NCBI RefSeq assembly: GCF_001718195.1
Contig: NZ_MCNV01000003.1
Span: 248,001-312,000, forward strand
From: Paraburkholderia nodosa
GTDB lineage: Bacteria; Pseudomonadota; Gammaproteobacteria; Burkholderiales; Burkholderiaceae
Length of the DNA stretch: 64,000 bases
Direction of reading: 5' to 3'
The notes below the pieces were generated by a model. It saw nothing but the letters and a program-made list of their open reading frames with translations. It made no database searches and had not been told where the DNA came from. Shown one piece after another: positions 46,947 through 57,799 of this stretch. The position numbers and the translations under genes were made by a program. Position 1 is the first letter of the stretch. The number at the start of each line of letters is the position of its first letter.

Positions 46947-48704
46947 TCAGGCATCCGGACGCTCGTCGAAGGTCTCGCGCAACGCAATCTGCATCGACGC
47001 GTGGATCCTCACGCACCAGCGCCACAGCAGCATGGTCAGCGCCGCCGCGCACACCAGCACGCCGACGAGGAAGCCCGTGGGCGGCAGGATCGTCCCCGAG
47101 AGCGCCGCCACGAGCAGGAACACGCCGAACATCGAGACCACGGGCACCAGTTCCGCAATCACATGACGAATCGCACGTGTGAAGCGCCCTGCCTTCTCCG
47201 GCTGCACACTCACTTCGGCGAGCAACAGCGCGAGCGACTGCGTCTTGCGCCACACCGCCACGAGAAACGGCATCGCGAGCACGAGCGCCGCGCTCCACAG
47301 CACGACGCGCTGAATGCGCTCGTCGCCGATCCAGTGTGCAAGCAACGGCGACGCGTAGCGCGCGCCATACGACACGCCGATGAAGATCGCCGAGACGAGC
47401 GCGAGATTCACGGCAATCTGCACGACGATGCGCTTCGTGAGCGAAAAGATCGTCGGCCCGTCCGAGCGCGGCACGAGGCAGCGCAGCCATTGGCTGTACA
47501 TGCCGAACACGTTCGAGACGGCGGGCGGCATGGCGCGCGCGAGGCGCTGCGAGAGCGGATCGGCAATGCGGATGAGGTAAGGCGTGGTGAGCGTCGTGAT
47601 GGCCGAGACGGTCACGGCGATCGGATAGAGAAACCCGCTCGTCACCTTCAGCGTGAGGCCGAGCGAGGCGATGATGAACGAGAACTCGCCGATCTGCGAG
47701 ACGGTCATGCCCACGCGCATGGCGGTGCGCCCGTCGCGGCCCGCGAGAAAGGTGCCGAGGCCGCACGACACGAGCTTGCCGAGCACCACGGCAATCGAGA
47801 TCACGGCGATCGGCCAGGCGTAATCGACCAGCACGAGCGGGTTGAGCATGAGCCCGATCGTCACGAAGAAGATGGCGGAGAACGCATCGCGCAGCGGCGC
47901 GACGAGATGCTCGATGCGGTGCAGATGGCGCGACTCGGCCATGACCGCGCCGATCAGGAATGCGCCGAGCGCGATCGAATAGTCGAGCTTCACGACCAGC
48001 AGGCAAAAGCCGAAGCAAAAGCCCAGCACCGAGACGAGCAGCATCTCGTCGTTGCCCACGCGCGCGATATAGCCGAGCACGCGCGGCACGATCAGGATGC
48101 CCGCGAGCAGCGAGACCAGCATGAAGAGCAGCAGCTTGCCGAGCGTGATGAGCGCGATGCCCGGCGAAAGCTCGCCCGTCTGCGCGATGCCGCCCAGCAG
48201 CACGAGCATGGCAATGCCGAGAATGTCCTCGACGATCAGGATGCCGAATACGAGTTGCGCAAACGGCTCGCGCTTCACGCCGAGATCGGAGAGCGCCTTG
48301 ACGATGATCGTGGTCGAAGAGATGGCGAGAATCGCACCGAGGAACAGGGAATCCATCGTGGCCCAGCCGAACGCGCGACCGATCTCGTAGCCGATCCACA
48401 GCATCAGCACGATTTCCGAGAGCGCCGCGACGATGGCGGTCGCGCCCACCTGGAAGAGCTTGCGCAGGCTGAATTCGAGCCCGAGCGAGAACATCAGGAA
48501 CACCACGCCGAGCTCGCCGAGCGTCTGGATGGTCTGCTCGTCGTGAATGAGCTGGAACGGCGGCGTGTACGGCCCGATGATCACGCCCGCCGCGATATAG
48601 CCGAGCACGACCGGCTGCTTCAGGCGATGAAACAGCACGGTGACGACGCCTGCGAGCGCCATCACGACTGCCAGGTCCTGAATGAAGCCGATTCCGTGGT
48701 GCAT
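46947..48704 (-). CDS. Kef-type monovalent cation/proton antiporter (CPA2 family), without RCK domain
   Basis: A 585-residue inner-membrane protein with a 12-13-helix Na_H_Exchanger domain over residues ~10-385. GYIAAGVIIGPYTPP, SLGLEFSLRKL and VEDILGIAMLVLLGG (the conserved acidic ion-binding helix) are CPA2 hallmarks. Residues ~390-560 contain further hydrophobic helices instead of the TrkA-N/RCK nucleotide-binding domain of KefB/KefC. It probably exchanges K+ or Na+ for H+. The start at 48704 has GGAAAG upstream. Confidence 0.9.
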   Translation of the reverse strand: MHHGIGFIQDLAVVMALAGVVTVLFHRLKQPVVLGYIAAGVIIGPYTPPFQLIHDEQTIQTLGELGVVFLMFSLGLEFSLRKLFQVGATAIVAALSEIVLMLWIGYEIGRAFGWATMDSLFLGAILAISSTTIIVKALSDLGVKREPFAQLVFGILIVEDILGIAMLVLLGGIAQTGELSPGIALITLGKLLLFMLVSLLAGILIVPRVLGYIARVGNDEMLLVSVLGFCFGFCLLVVKLDYSIALGAFLIGAVMAESRHLHRIEHLVAPLRDAFSAIFFVTIGLMLNPLVLVDYAWPIAVISIAVVLGKLVSCGLGTFLAGRDGRTAMRVGMTVSQIGEFSFIIASLGLTLKVTSGFLYPIAVTVSAITTLTTPYLIRIADPLSQRLARAMPPAVSNVFGMYSQWLRCLVPRSDGPTIFSLTKRIVVQIAVNLALVSAIFIGVSYGARYASPLLAHWIGDERIQRVVLWSAALVLAMPFLVAVWRKTQSLALLLAEVSVQPEKAGRFTRAIRHVIAELVPVVSMFGVFLLVAALSGTILPPTGFLVGVLVCAAALTMLLWRWCVRIHASMQIALRETFDERPDA

Positions 48705-48917
48705 GAAGGTCTTTCCTTACAAATAGCTATCGAGTCTGAGCATGTTACCCGATGCACGGCGTGAGCCAAATCGCACGCGAGGAAAAAAGCCGACCTACAA
48801 TGATGCGACCCTTGCAGGCGCCGACCGCCCTCGGCGCCCTTCGCCGACGGGCCGCCCGCCTGCTTTGCTGAACTTCGCGCAGCGCGCCGCCGCGCATTGA
48901 CCGAGTCTTCCGCCGCC

Positions 48918-50297
48918 ATGACCACCGCTTTTACCCCGTTCCCTCCCCTCGCCCAGCTCGCGGCCGATCTCGCCGCGGGCCGCACGACGAGCCGCGCGCT
49001 CGCCGAAGCCGCGCTCGAGCGCATCGCCGACCCGGCCGGCCAGGGCGCGACCGTCTTCACGGAGGTCGACGCCGAGCGCGTGCGCGCCACCGCCGACGCG
49101 CACGACCGCCTGCGCGCGTCCGGCACGGTGCTTTCGCCGCTCGCGGGCATCCCCGTCTCGGTGAAGGATCTTTTCGACGTGGCGGGCGAAGTCACGCGCG
49201 CGGGCTCCACGGCGCTCGCGAACGCGGCGCCCGCCAAAGAGGACGCCACCGCCGTCGCGCGGCTGCGCCATGCGGGCGCAGTGCTGGTCGGCCGCACCAA
49301 CATGAGCGAATTCGCGTTCTCGGGGCTCGGCCTGAATCCGCACTACGGCACGCCGCTCTCGCCCTGGCGCCGCGGCGTGGCAGGCGACGCGCGCGTGGCG
49401 GGCGGCTCGTCCTCGGGCGCGGCGGCCTCGGTCGCGGACGGCATGGCCGCCGTCGCGCTCGGCACCGACACCGGCGGCTCCATTCGCATTCCCGCCGCGT
49501 TTTGCGGTCTCACGGGCTTCAAGCCCACCGCCGGGCGCATTCCGAAAACGGGCGGCGTGCCGCTCTCCACCACGCTCGACTCGTTTGGCCCGATCGGCAA
49601 CACGGTGGCGTGCTGCGCGCTCACGGACCGCGTGCTCGCCGGGCTCGCGCCGCACGTGCCGGCCACGCGCCACCTCGAAGGCGTGCGCCTCGGCGTGCTG
49701 ACCCACTACGTGACCGACGACGTGGACCCCGAAGTCGCGGAAACGATCGATACGGCGCTCAAGCATCTGGATGCCGCCGGCGCGATCGTGAGCGAAGTCC
49801 GCTTCGCCGCCTTCGAGCGCTTCGCCGAGATCAACCGCATCGGCTTCTCGCCGATGGAAGCGTATGCATGGCATCGCGAGCTGATTGCGAAGCATCGGGA
49901 CCAGTACGACCCGCGCGTGCTGGTGCGCATCCTGAAGGGCGAGCACGCGACGGCCGTCGACTATCTGGATCTGATCGCCGCGCGCGCGTCGGTCATGGCC
50001 GAGGCGCAGGCTACGCTCTGGTCGCGCTTCGACGCCGTGATCGCGCCGACTGTCCCCATCGCGCCGCCGCCCGTCGCCCCGCTTGCCGCCGACGACGATG
50101 TCTTCGCGCGCACTAATGCACTCGTGCTGCGCAACCCGAGCGCGTTCAACTTCCTCGATGCCTGCGCGCTCTCGCTGCCATGCCACCACTACGGCGCAGC
50201 GCCAGTCGGGCTGATGCTCGCCGCCGCGCCCGACAACGATGACGCGCTGCTCGCCATTGGCCGCGGCGTCGAGGCCGTGCTCGCGCCGCTGCGCTGA
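48918..50297 (+). CDS. Amidase (amidase signature family)
   Basis: A 459-residue hydrolase with the Ser-cisSer-Lys triad: Lys83 in VSVKDLFDV, the serine in GGSSSGAAAS (162-171) and nucleophile Ser188 in TDTGGSIRIPAAFCG. Length and motifs fit general amidases; similarity to GatA is limited to the shared core and no gatB/gatC adjoins it. The substrate is unknown. The ATG at 48918 is preferred to a TTG at 48897. Confidence 0.9.
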   Translation: MTTAFTPFPPLAQLAADLAAGRTTSRALAEAALERIADPAGQGATVFTEVDAERVRATADAHDRLRASGTVLSPLAGIPVSVKDLFDVAGEVTRAGSTALANAAPAKEDATAVARLRHAGAVLVGRTNMSEFAFSGLGLNPHYGTPLSPWRRGVAGDARVAGGSSSGAAASVADGMAAVALGTDTGGSIRIPAAFCGLTGFKPTAGRIPKTGGVPLSTTLDSFGPIGNTVACCALTDRVLAGLAPHVPATRHLEGVRLGVLTHYVTDDVDPEVAETIDTALKHLDAAGAIVSEVRFAAFERFAEINRIGFSPMEAYAWHRELIAKHRDQYDPRVLVRILKGEHATAVDYLDLIAARASVMAEAQATLWSRFDAVIAPTVPIAPPPVAPLAADDDVFARTNALVLRNPSAFNFLDACALSLPCHHYGAAPVGLMLAAAPDNDDALLAIGRGVEAVLAPLR

Positions 50298-50435
50298 TTT
50301 GAGCGGAAATCGCTTGAGCCCCCCTGCGCGCGGGCAAGGACACGTCCGCGCCGCGCGCAACCTTCGCGCTAGAATCCCGTCACGCCGTCGCAGCCGCCCG
50401 TGCGCTGCGCCAGATAACCCGAACGAACGAGCCTC

Positions 50436-50966
50436 ATGAACGACGATAACGCGCTGTTGCGCCGCGAGCGCGGCCTGCTGGTCCTCCTTGGCCTGATCTG
50501 CCTCGCGCTCCTGGGCGGCGCCCTGTACTTCCAGTATGTCGAGCATCAGGACCCGTGCCCGCTGTGTATCCTGGGGCGCTATTTCCTGATCCTGATTGCG
50601 GTCTTCGCCTTTCTCGGCGCGCGTATGACGAGCTGGCGCGGCGTGCGCGTGCTCGAAGCGCTCGTGGTGCTTTCGGCGGCAGGCGGCGCAGTCGCGTCCG
50701 CGAAGCTCGTCTGGGTGCAGGCGTTCCCCAACTACAGCTGCGGTTTCGACACGCTGCAGCCCATCGTCGATAGCCTGCCTTTCGCGCACTGGCTGCCCGG
50801 CGTGTTCAAGGTCCAGGGTCTTTGCGAAACCACCTATCCGCCGACGCTCGGCCTGACCATGCCGGTGTGGTCGCTGCTCGCCTTCATCATCGTGTTCCTG
50901 GCCGTGATCCTGAGCCTGTGGCGCAACCGGCGCCGCCAGGTGTCGTGGCCCGGCATCCGCCGCTGA
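50436..50966 (+). CDS. dsbB: Disulfide bond formation protein B
   Basis: A 176-residue inner-membrane protein with four helices that reoxidises DsbA and passes electrons to quinone. The first redox pair is Cys41-Cys44 (CPLC) and the second Cys102 and Cys130, both on periplasmic loops. Arg48 after CILGR fits the quinone-binding residue. Length matches the family. Confidence 0.96.
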   Translation: MNDDNALLRRERGLLVLLGLICLALLGGALYFQYVEHQDPCPLCILGRYFLILIAVFAFLGARMTSWRGVRVLEALVVLSAAGGAVASAKLVWVQAFPNYSCGFDTLQPIVDSLPFAHWLPGVFKVQGLCETTYPPTLGLTMPVWSLLAFIIVFLAVILSLWRNRRRQVSWPGIRR

Positions 50967-51339
50967 CCGGTCAAAGGGCGCACCGCGCCATTTCAGGCTC
51001 CGCCGGCTCTTCAAACGCTTGCGCCGCCCAGCCATCGGGCGGCCCGCCCGCCAGCGCGAGGCGAGCGTGAGCCTTGCACCGTAGCATCGAATCGCGCACG
51101 ACTTGCGCACCTTCCCCGGCCATCCGGGCGCGATTGCCGCACGCAGCGGCGTTGCGCCGCCGTGCGCGCTGTGACGGCGTCATGACCCAAGTCACATAAC
51201 CCCCATCTTGCGGGGGAAATACTTTCCTGCGGCAAGCGGTGCTATCTTCGGAACTGGATGGCGATCTACGTGCGCGAGGCCGGTGTTGGCGCGCCCCTCT
51301 CGTAACGCGCGCCTGATCCGCAATGTCCCCGGGTTCACC
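50967..51339. other. Intergenic region upstream of xdhA
   Basis: 373 bp without a gene between dsbB and xdhA. It contains two overlapping dyads at 51200-51236 and is the probable promoter and control region of the purine cluster. No terminator with a U-run follows dsbB. Confidence 0.45.
51200..51236. promoter_or_regulatory. Overlapping dyads upstream of xdhA, candidate operator
   Basis: CTTGC (51207-51211) with GCAAG (51232-51236) encloses GGAAA-TAC-TTTCC (51215-51227), an imperfect ~30-bp palindrome. A competing CCCCC/GGGGG hairpin (51200-51204 with 51212-51216) overlaps it. Both lie about 105-140 bp before xdhA. A role as a regulator site is inference. Confidence 0.35.
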
Positions 51340-52896
51340 ATGACAACGCAAACCATCCGCTTCCTCCACCGAGGCGCCGTGCACGAAGTGCGCGACCTGC
51401 CTCCCACGCGCACGGTGCTTCAGCATCTGCGCGAGGATCTGCATGCCTGCGGCACCAAGGAAGGCTGCGCGGAGGGCGACTGCGGCGCGTGCACGGTCGT
51501 CGTGGGTGAACTCGACAGCGAAGGTCATCTCGCGCTCAAGGCCGTCAACGCCTGCATCCAGTTCCTGCCGACCCTCGATGGACGCGCGCTCTATACCGTC
51601 GAAGACCTGCGCCAGCCGGACGGCGCACTGCACCCGGTCCAGCAGGCGATGGTCGATTGCCACGGCTCGCAGTGCGGCTTCTGCACGCCGGGCTTCGTCA
51701 TGTCCATGTGGGCGCTTTACGAGAACCAGCCCATCGGTGCGGGCCTGCCGACCCGCGAGGAGATCAACGAGGCGCTCTCGGGCAACCTCTGCCGCTGCAC
51801 CGGCTACCGGCCGATCATCGAAGCGTCGCTGCGCATGTTCGACGAAACCTGCCATGCACGCGTGGCGCTCGATCGCGCCCGCGTCGAAGCGCAGCTGCGC
51901 GCGCTGCAGCGCACCGGCACCTTCGAATATCGCGGCCCCGACGTGCGAGGCGCCGCGCACGGTGAAAGCACGCTCTACGCGCCGCGCACGCTCGCCGCGT
52001 TCGCGGCGCTGCGTGCCGCGCATCCTGACGCGCGGGTGCTCGCGGGCAGCACCGATATCGGCCTGTGGGTCACGAAGCAGTTCCGCGACTTGGGCGACCT
52101 CATCTACACCGGCAACGTCGCGGAACTGACGACCGTTTCGCGCGACGCGCAGACGCTCACGATCGGCGCGGCCGTCTCGCTCGAAGCTGCCTACGCCGCG
52201 CTCGCCATCGATTACCCCGAACTCGCGGAACTGTGGGCGCGCTTCGCCTCGCTGCCGATTCGCAATGCGGGGACGCTCGGCGGCAACGTCGCGAACGGCT
52301 CGCCGATCGGCGACTCCATGCCCGCGCTGCTCGCGCTCGATGCCACGCTCGTGCTGCGCCGCGCGGCGCACGTGCGCACGCTGCCGCTCGCGGCCTTCTA
52401 CACGGGCTACCAGCAGAACGCGCTCGAAGCGGGCGAATTCGTCGAAGCGGTCCGCGTGCCGCGCCCCGCGCCGACACTGCGCTTTCGCACCTACAAGGTC
52501 TCGAAGCGCTACGACCAGGATATCTCGGCGGTGTGCGCCGCGTTCGCACTCGACGTGCGCGAGGACGGCACACTCGCGAGCGCACGTATCGCTTACGGCG
52601 GCATGGCCGCGATCCCGCAGCGCGCCGCGCTTGCCGAAGCCGCGCTCACCGGCGCACGCTGGGACGAGGCCAGTGCGCAGCGCGCGATGGATGCGCTCGC
52701 CACCGACTATCAGCCGCTCACTGACATGCGCGCGAGCGGTGCCTATCGCCTGAAGGTCGCGCGCAATCTGCTGTGGCGCTGCTGGCTCGAAACGCGCGAC
52801 GAGGCCCCGCTCGCGCTGTGCGACGTCAACGCGTTCGCTTTCGCCGAAGGCGACGACGATGACCAGGGCACTGCAGCCGCGGGAGTCACGCCATGA
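51340..52896 (+). CDS. xdhA: Xanthine dehydrogenase small subunit (FeS/FAD)
   Basis: A 518-residue subunit. The N-terminal [2Fe-2S] domain has Cys43, Cys48, Cys51 and Cys72 (EGCAEGDCGAC); the second has Cys112, Cys115, Cys151 and Cys153 (CGFC and CRCTGYRP). The FAD domain follows, with LPIRNAGTLGGNVANGSPIGD. It passes electrons from the molybdenum site to NAD+. The start at 51340 is where the ferredoxin-like fold begins. It overlaps xdhB by 4 bp (ATGA). Confidence 0.96.
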   Translation: MTTQTIRFLHRGAVHEVRDLPPTRTVLQHLREDLHACGTKEGCAEGDCGACTVVVGELDSEGHLALKAVNACIQFLPTLDGRALYTVEDLRQPDGALHPVQQAMVDCHGSQCGFCTPGFVMSMWALYENQPIGAGLPTREEINEALSGNLCRCTGYRPIIEASLRMFDETCHARVALDRARVEAQLRALQRTGTFEYRGPDVRGAAHGESTLYAPRTLAAFAALRAAHPDARVLAGSTDIGLWVTKQFRDLGDLIYTGNVAELTTVSRDAQTLTIGAAVSLEAAYAALAIDYPELAELWARFASLPIRNAGTLGGNVANGSPIGDSMPALLALDATLVLRRAAHVRTLPLAAFYTGYQQNALEAGEFVEAVRVPRPAPTLRFRTYKVSKRYDQDISAVCAAFALDVREDGTLASARIAYGGMAAIPQRAALAEAALTGARWDEASAQRAMDALATDYQPLTDMRASGAYRLKVARNLLWRCWLETRDEAPLALCDVNAFAFAEGDDDDQGTAAAGVTP

Positions 52897-55277
52897 ACGA
52901 TCAGGCCGAAGCGCTCGTCATGCGCCCGCAGCAAGGCGATGAGCACGCCCACGAGCGCGCGCTCGGCGCGCCGCTACCGCACGAATCCGCCGATGCCCAC
53001 GTGAGCGGCGAGGCGCGCTACACCGACGACATTCCCGAACTGCACGGCACCGTGCACGCGGCGCTCGGCCTCGCGCGCCATGCGCACGCACGCATCGTCG
53101 CGCTGGATCTCGACCGTGTGCGCTCGTCGCCGGGCGTGCTTGCGGTGCTCACTGCCGCCGACATCCCCGGCGAGAACGACTGCGGCCCGGTCGTGCACGA
53201 CGATCCGGTGCTCGCGAGCGACGTCGTGCAATATCTCGGGCAACCCGTGTTCGCGGTGATCGCCACGAGCCACGAGCTCGCACGCCGCGCTGCAGGGCTC
53301 GCCGCCAGCGAAGACGTCGTGCGCTACGCGCCGCTCGAACCCGTTCTCAGCATCGAAGAGGCGCGCACGCTCCAGCATTACGTGCTGCCCCCGCTGCGTC
53401 TCGTGCGCGGCGCACCCGATGCCGCGCTCGCCGCGGCGCCGCATCGCCTCGCGGGCACGTTTGCCGTGGGCGGCCAGGAGCAGTTCTATCTCGAAGGCCA
53501 GGTGGCCTACGCGCTCCCGCAGGAGCAGACAGGCATGCTCGTCTACAGCTCGACACAGCACCCGAGCGAAATGCAGCAGGTCGTCGCGCATACGCTCGGC
53601 TGGCCCGCGCATCGCGTGAGTTGCGAATGCCGGCGCATGGGCGGCGGCTTCGGCGGCAAGGAATCGCAGTCGGCGCTGTTCGCGTGCGTCGCCGCGCTCG
53701 CGGCGCACAAGCTGCAGCGCCCCGTGAAGCTGCGCGCCGATCGCGACGACGACTTCATGATCACCGGCAAGCGCCACGACGCGCTCTACACCTACGAGGC
53801 GGGCTACGACGACGCAGGACGGCTGCTCGGCGCGCGCGTCGAGATCGCGCTGCGCGCGGGCTATTCGGCCGATCTTTCGGGCGCGGTCGCCACGCGCGCG
53901 GTATGTCACTTCGACAACGCCTACTTTCTTTCGGATGTCGAAATCGTCGCGCTCTGCTGCAAGACGAACACGCAGTCGAACACCGCGTTTCGCGGCTTCG
54001 GCGGCCCGCAAGGCGCGCTCGTGATGGAGGTGATGCTCGACGAGATCGCGCGCGCACTGGGCCGCGATCCGCTCGATGTGCGGCGCGCGAACTATTACGG
54101 CATCGGCGAGCGTGATGTCACGCCGTACGGCCAGCGCGTGGAGGACAACGTGCTCGCGCCGCTGACCGACGAACTGCTTGCGTCGAGCCGCTATCACGAG
54201 CGCCGCGTGGCCATCGCCGCATACAACCGCACGAGCCCCGTGCTCAAGCGCGGCCTGGCGCTCACGCCGGTCAAGTTCGGCATCTCGTTCAACGTGCCGC
54301 ATCTGAACCAGGCGGGCGCGCTCGTGCATGTGTACCGCGACGGCTCGGTGCTCGTGAACCACGGCGGCACCGAAATGGGCCAGGGGCTCAACACCAAGGT
54401 CGCGCAGGTCGTGGCGGGCACGCTCGGCTTGCCGCTCGCACGCGTGCGCGTGAGCGCCGCCGATACCTCGAAGGTCGCCAATACGTCGGCGACGGCCGCC
54501 TCCACGGGCAGCGACCTCAACGGCAAGGCCGCCGAAGACGCAGCGCTCACGATCCGCGCGCGCCTCGCGGCCTTCGCGGCGGCGCAATACGGCGGCTCGC
54601 CCGAAGACGTCGCGTTCGAAGATGGCCAGGTGCGAGCGAACGGTAAGGCGATTGCGTTTGGCGAATTCGTCGAACTCGCCTACATGAAGCGTGTGCAACT
54701 GTGGTCCGATGGCTTCTACGCCACGCCCAAAGTGCATTGGGACGCACGCACGCTGACCGGCCATCCGTTCTACTACTTCGCCTATGGCGCGGCGGTATCC
54801 GAAGTGGTCGTCGATACGCTCACGGGTGAATGGAAGCTCGTGCGCGCCGACGTGCTGCACGACGCGGGCCAGTCGATCAATCCGGCCATCGACCTCGGCC
54901 AGGTGGAAGGCGGCTTCATCCAGGGCATGGGCTGGCTCACCACCGAGGAGCTTTGGTGGAACCGCGACGGGCGGCTCATGACGCATGCGCCGTCCACCTA
55001 CAAGATTCCGGCGGTGAGCGACACGCCCGAGGCGTTCGACGTGAGGCTCTATCGCAGCGGCGGCAACGACAACGTGGAACCGACGGTGTTCCGCTCGAAG
55101 GCCGTGGGCGAACCGCCCCTGCTGTTGCCGTTCTCGGTGTTTCTCGCGATTCGCGAGGCCGTGGGCGCGGCGGTGCCCGAGGCGCGCGAGGCCGCGCCGC
55201 TGCGTGCGCCCGCGACGCCTGAAGCGATTCTCGATGCGTTGGACGCGCTGCAGGCAAACAGCCGCAAAATGAACTGA
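52893..55277 (+). CDS. xdhB: Xanthine dehydrogenase large subunit (molybdopterin)
   Basis: A 794-residue Mo-cofactor subunit that hydroxylates hypoxanthine to xanthine and xanthine to urate. RMGGGFGGKESQ and FRGFGGPQG are molybdopterin-contact segments, GGTEMGQGLNTK is conserved, and the catalytic Glu lies in KAVGEPPLLLP near the C-terminus. Translation is coupled to xdhA. Confidence 0.96.
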   Translation: MNDQAEALVMRPQQGDEHAHERALGAPLPHESADAHVSGEARYTDDIPELHGTVHAALGLARHAHARIVALDLDRVRSSPGVLAVLTAADIPGENDCGPVVHDDPVLASDVVQYLGQPVFAVIATSHELARRAAGLAASEDVVRYAPLEPVLSIEEARTLQHYVLPPLRLVRGAPDAALAAAPHRLAGTFAVGGQEQFYLEGQVAYALPQEQTGMLVYSSTQHPSEMQQVVAHTLGWPAHRVSCECRRMGGGFGGKESQSALFACVAALAAHKLQRPVKLRADRDDDFMITGKRHDALYTYEAGYDDAGRLLGARVEIALRAGYSADLSGAVATRAVCHFDNAYFLSDVEIVALCCKTNTQSNTAFRGFGGPQGALVMEVMLDEIARALGRDPLDVRRANYYGIGERDVTPYGQRVEDNVLAPLTDELLASSRYHERRVAIAAYNRTSPVLKRGLALTPVKFGISFNVPHLNQAGALVHVYRDGSVLVNHGGTEMGQGLNTKVAQVVAGTLGLPLARVRVSAADTSKVANTSATAASTGSDLNGKAAEDAALTIRARLAAFAAAQYGGSPEDVAFEDGQVRANGKAIAFGEFVELAYMKRVQLWSDGFYATPKVHWDARTLTGHPFYYFAYGAAVSEVVVDTLTGEWKLVRADVLHDAGQSINPAIDLGQVEGGFIQGMGWLTTEELWWNRDGRLMTHAPSTYKIPAVSDTPEAFDVRLYRSGGNDNVEPTVFRSKAVGEPPLLLPFSVFLAIREAVGAAVPEAREAAPLRAPATPEAILDALDALQANSRKMN

Positions 55278-55395
55278 CCGCGCGAACCGGGCGGCGCTTC
55301 GCACACTCCAACCGCGAAGCGCCGCGCGCGCGAGGCCACGAAGATAAACCGGCGGCACAGGCAAGAACGTGCCGCCCCGTAGGGAGAAGCGCCAG

Positions 55396-56454
55396 ATGCA
55401 AACCTGGCTTTCCGATCTGCAGCAACTGCTCGCGCACGGCGACGCCGCCGTGCTGGTCACCGTTGCGCGCGTCGAGGGATCGGCGCCGCGCGAGGCCGGC
55501 ACGAAGATGATCGTCACGCGCGAAGCGGCCCGCCACACCATCGGCGGCGGCCACCTCGAATGGAAGGCCATCGAAATCGCGCGCCAGGTGCTGCGCGACG
55601 GCATGCGCACGCCGCACGCGCGGCGCCTCGAGCGTCTCGCGCTCGGGCCGAGCCTCGGCCAGTGCTGCGGCGGCGCCGTGGTGCTCGCGTTCGAGCGCCT
55701 CGACGTGGCCGACCTCGGCTGGCTCGCCACGCTCGCGCGCCGCCTCGCGGCAGGCGCGTCGACCGTGCGTAGCGTATCATTTCGCTCCTCGCGGAACGGG
55801 AGCCCGGAGGGCGAAGGCACCGCGGCCGATCCGGCCATGCTGTCCGAGCCGGAACCGGGCGTGGAAGCGCCCGACTGCCTGCTTTGGGAAACGGGCGGCG
55901 CGCTGCTCCTGACCGAAACCATCGCGCCGAACGACTTTCCCGTCGTGCTGTTCGGCGCGGGCCATGTGGGCGCGGCCCTCGTGCGTGTGCTCGGCACGCT
56001 GCCCTGCCGCGTGCTGTGGGTCGATGAGCGCGACGCGGCGTTTCCGACGCCCGAGGCGTTCGCGCTGCTGAACGCGCCCAACGTGGCGATCGACGCCAAC
56101 GACGCGCCCGACGAAGCCGTCGACACGGCCCCGCCCGGCACGAGCTTCATCGTGATGACGCACGATCATTCGCGCGACCTCGATCTCGCCGAGCGCATCC
56201 TGCGCCGCGGCGACTTCGTGTTCTTCGGCATGATCGGCTCGCACACGAAGCGCAAGCAGTTCGAGCACCGGCTCGCCGCGCGCGGCATCGATCCCATGCA
56301 GATCGCGCGCATGCACTGCCCGCTCGGCGTGGACGGTATCGTCGACAAGTCGCCCGAAGTCATCGCCGTGTCGGCCGCCGCGCAACTGCTGCAGGCGATC
56401 GAAGCGGCGAAGCGGGCGAGCGCGGCGCATGCCCCCGCCACCCATTCCGCGTGA
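55396..56454 (+). CDS. xdhC: Xanthine dehydrogenase accessory protein XdhC
   Basis: A 352-residue chaperone that in Rhodobacter binds and sulfurates the molybdenum cofactor and inserts it into XdhB. The N-terminal XdhC/CoxI domain has VTVARVEGSAPREAGTKM; the C-terminal Rossmann domain has LFGAGHVGAALVRVL and FFGMIGSHTKRKQFEHRL. The linker is long, which makes it slightly longer than the usual ~280-340 residues. AGGGAGAAG precedes the ATG at 55396. It is 118 bp after xdhB. Confidence 0.94.
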   Translation: MQTWLSDLQQLLAHGDAAVLVTVARVEGSAPREAGTKMIVTREAARHTIGGGHLEWKAIEIARQVLRDGMRTPHARRLERLALGPSLGQCCGGAVVLAFERLDVADLGWLATLARRLAAGASTVRSVSFRSSRNGSPEGEGTAADPAMLSEPEPGVEAPDCLLWETGGALLLTETIAPNDFPVVLFGAGHVGAALVRVLGTLPCRVLWVDERDAAFPTPEAFALLNAPNVAIDANDAPDEAVDTAPPGTSFIVMTHDHSRDLDLAERILRRGDFVFFGMIGSHTKRKQFEHRLAARGIDPMQIARMHCPLGVDGIVDKSPEVIAVSAAAQLLQAIEAAKRASAAHAPATHSA

Positions 56455-56467
56455 TGTCAAACACTGA

Positions 56468-57556
<1,089 letters not shown>

Positions 57557-57686
57557 GCGTCGACTCAGGCGCAAACTGAAAAGCGGACTCGTCCGCACAG
57601 CAAGCCCCAGCCCGGGCTGTCACACGAATCCGGTCCAGCGCGCGAGCGCCGGACCGTGGGCCCTCGCGCGTGCCCTTCTGGCATGG

Positions 57687-57720
57687 GACCAGAGTAAGCG
57701 CTGAAGCGCCAACTCTGGTC
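57687..57720. promoter_or_regulatory. Strong dyad upstream of guaD
   Basis: GACCAGAGT (57687-57695) and ACTCTGGTC (57712-57720) are perfect 9-bp arms. Between them is a second aligned inverted repeat, GCGCT-GA-AGCGC, separated by 2-nt internal mismatches. The structure is centred about 97 bp before the guaD ATG. It could be an operator or an RNA hairpin in a leader; there is no U-run to make it a terminator. Confidence 0.45.
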
Positions 57721-57799
57721 GACACGTTTTCAGGAGCGGCACGCGTCATGCGGGGCATGCATTGGACGAATACCTGAATTTTTCGGAGACGAAGTTCCC

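Noticed and set aside
52974..56150. Minus-strand open frame of over 1000 codons opposite xdhB-xdhC
   Set aside because: It runs antisense to well-supported genes and has the Arg/Ala/His-rich composition produced by high-GC codon bias. The same applies to the long antisense frames at 24151-27069, 34220-37141 and 59941-62754.
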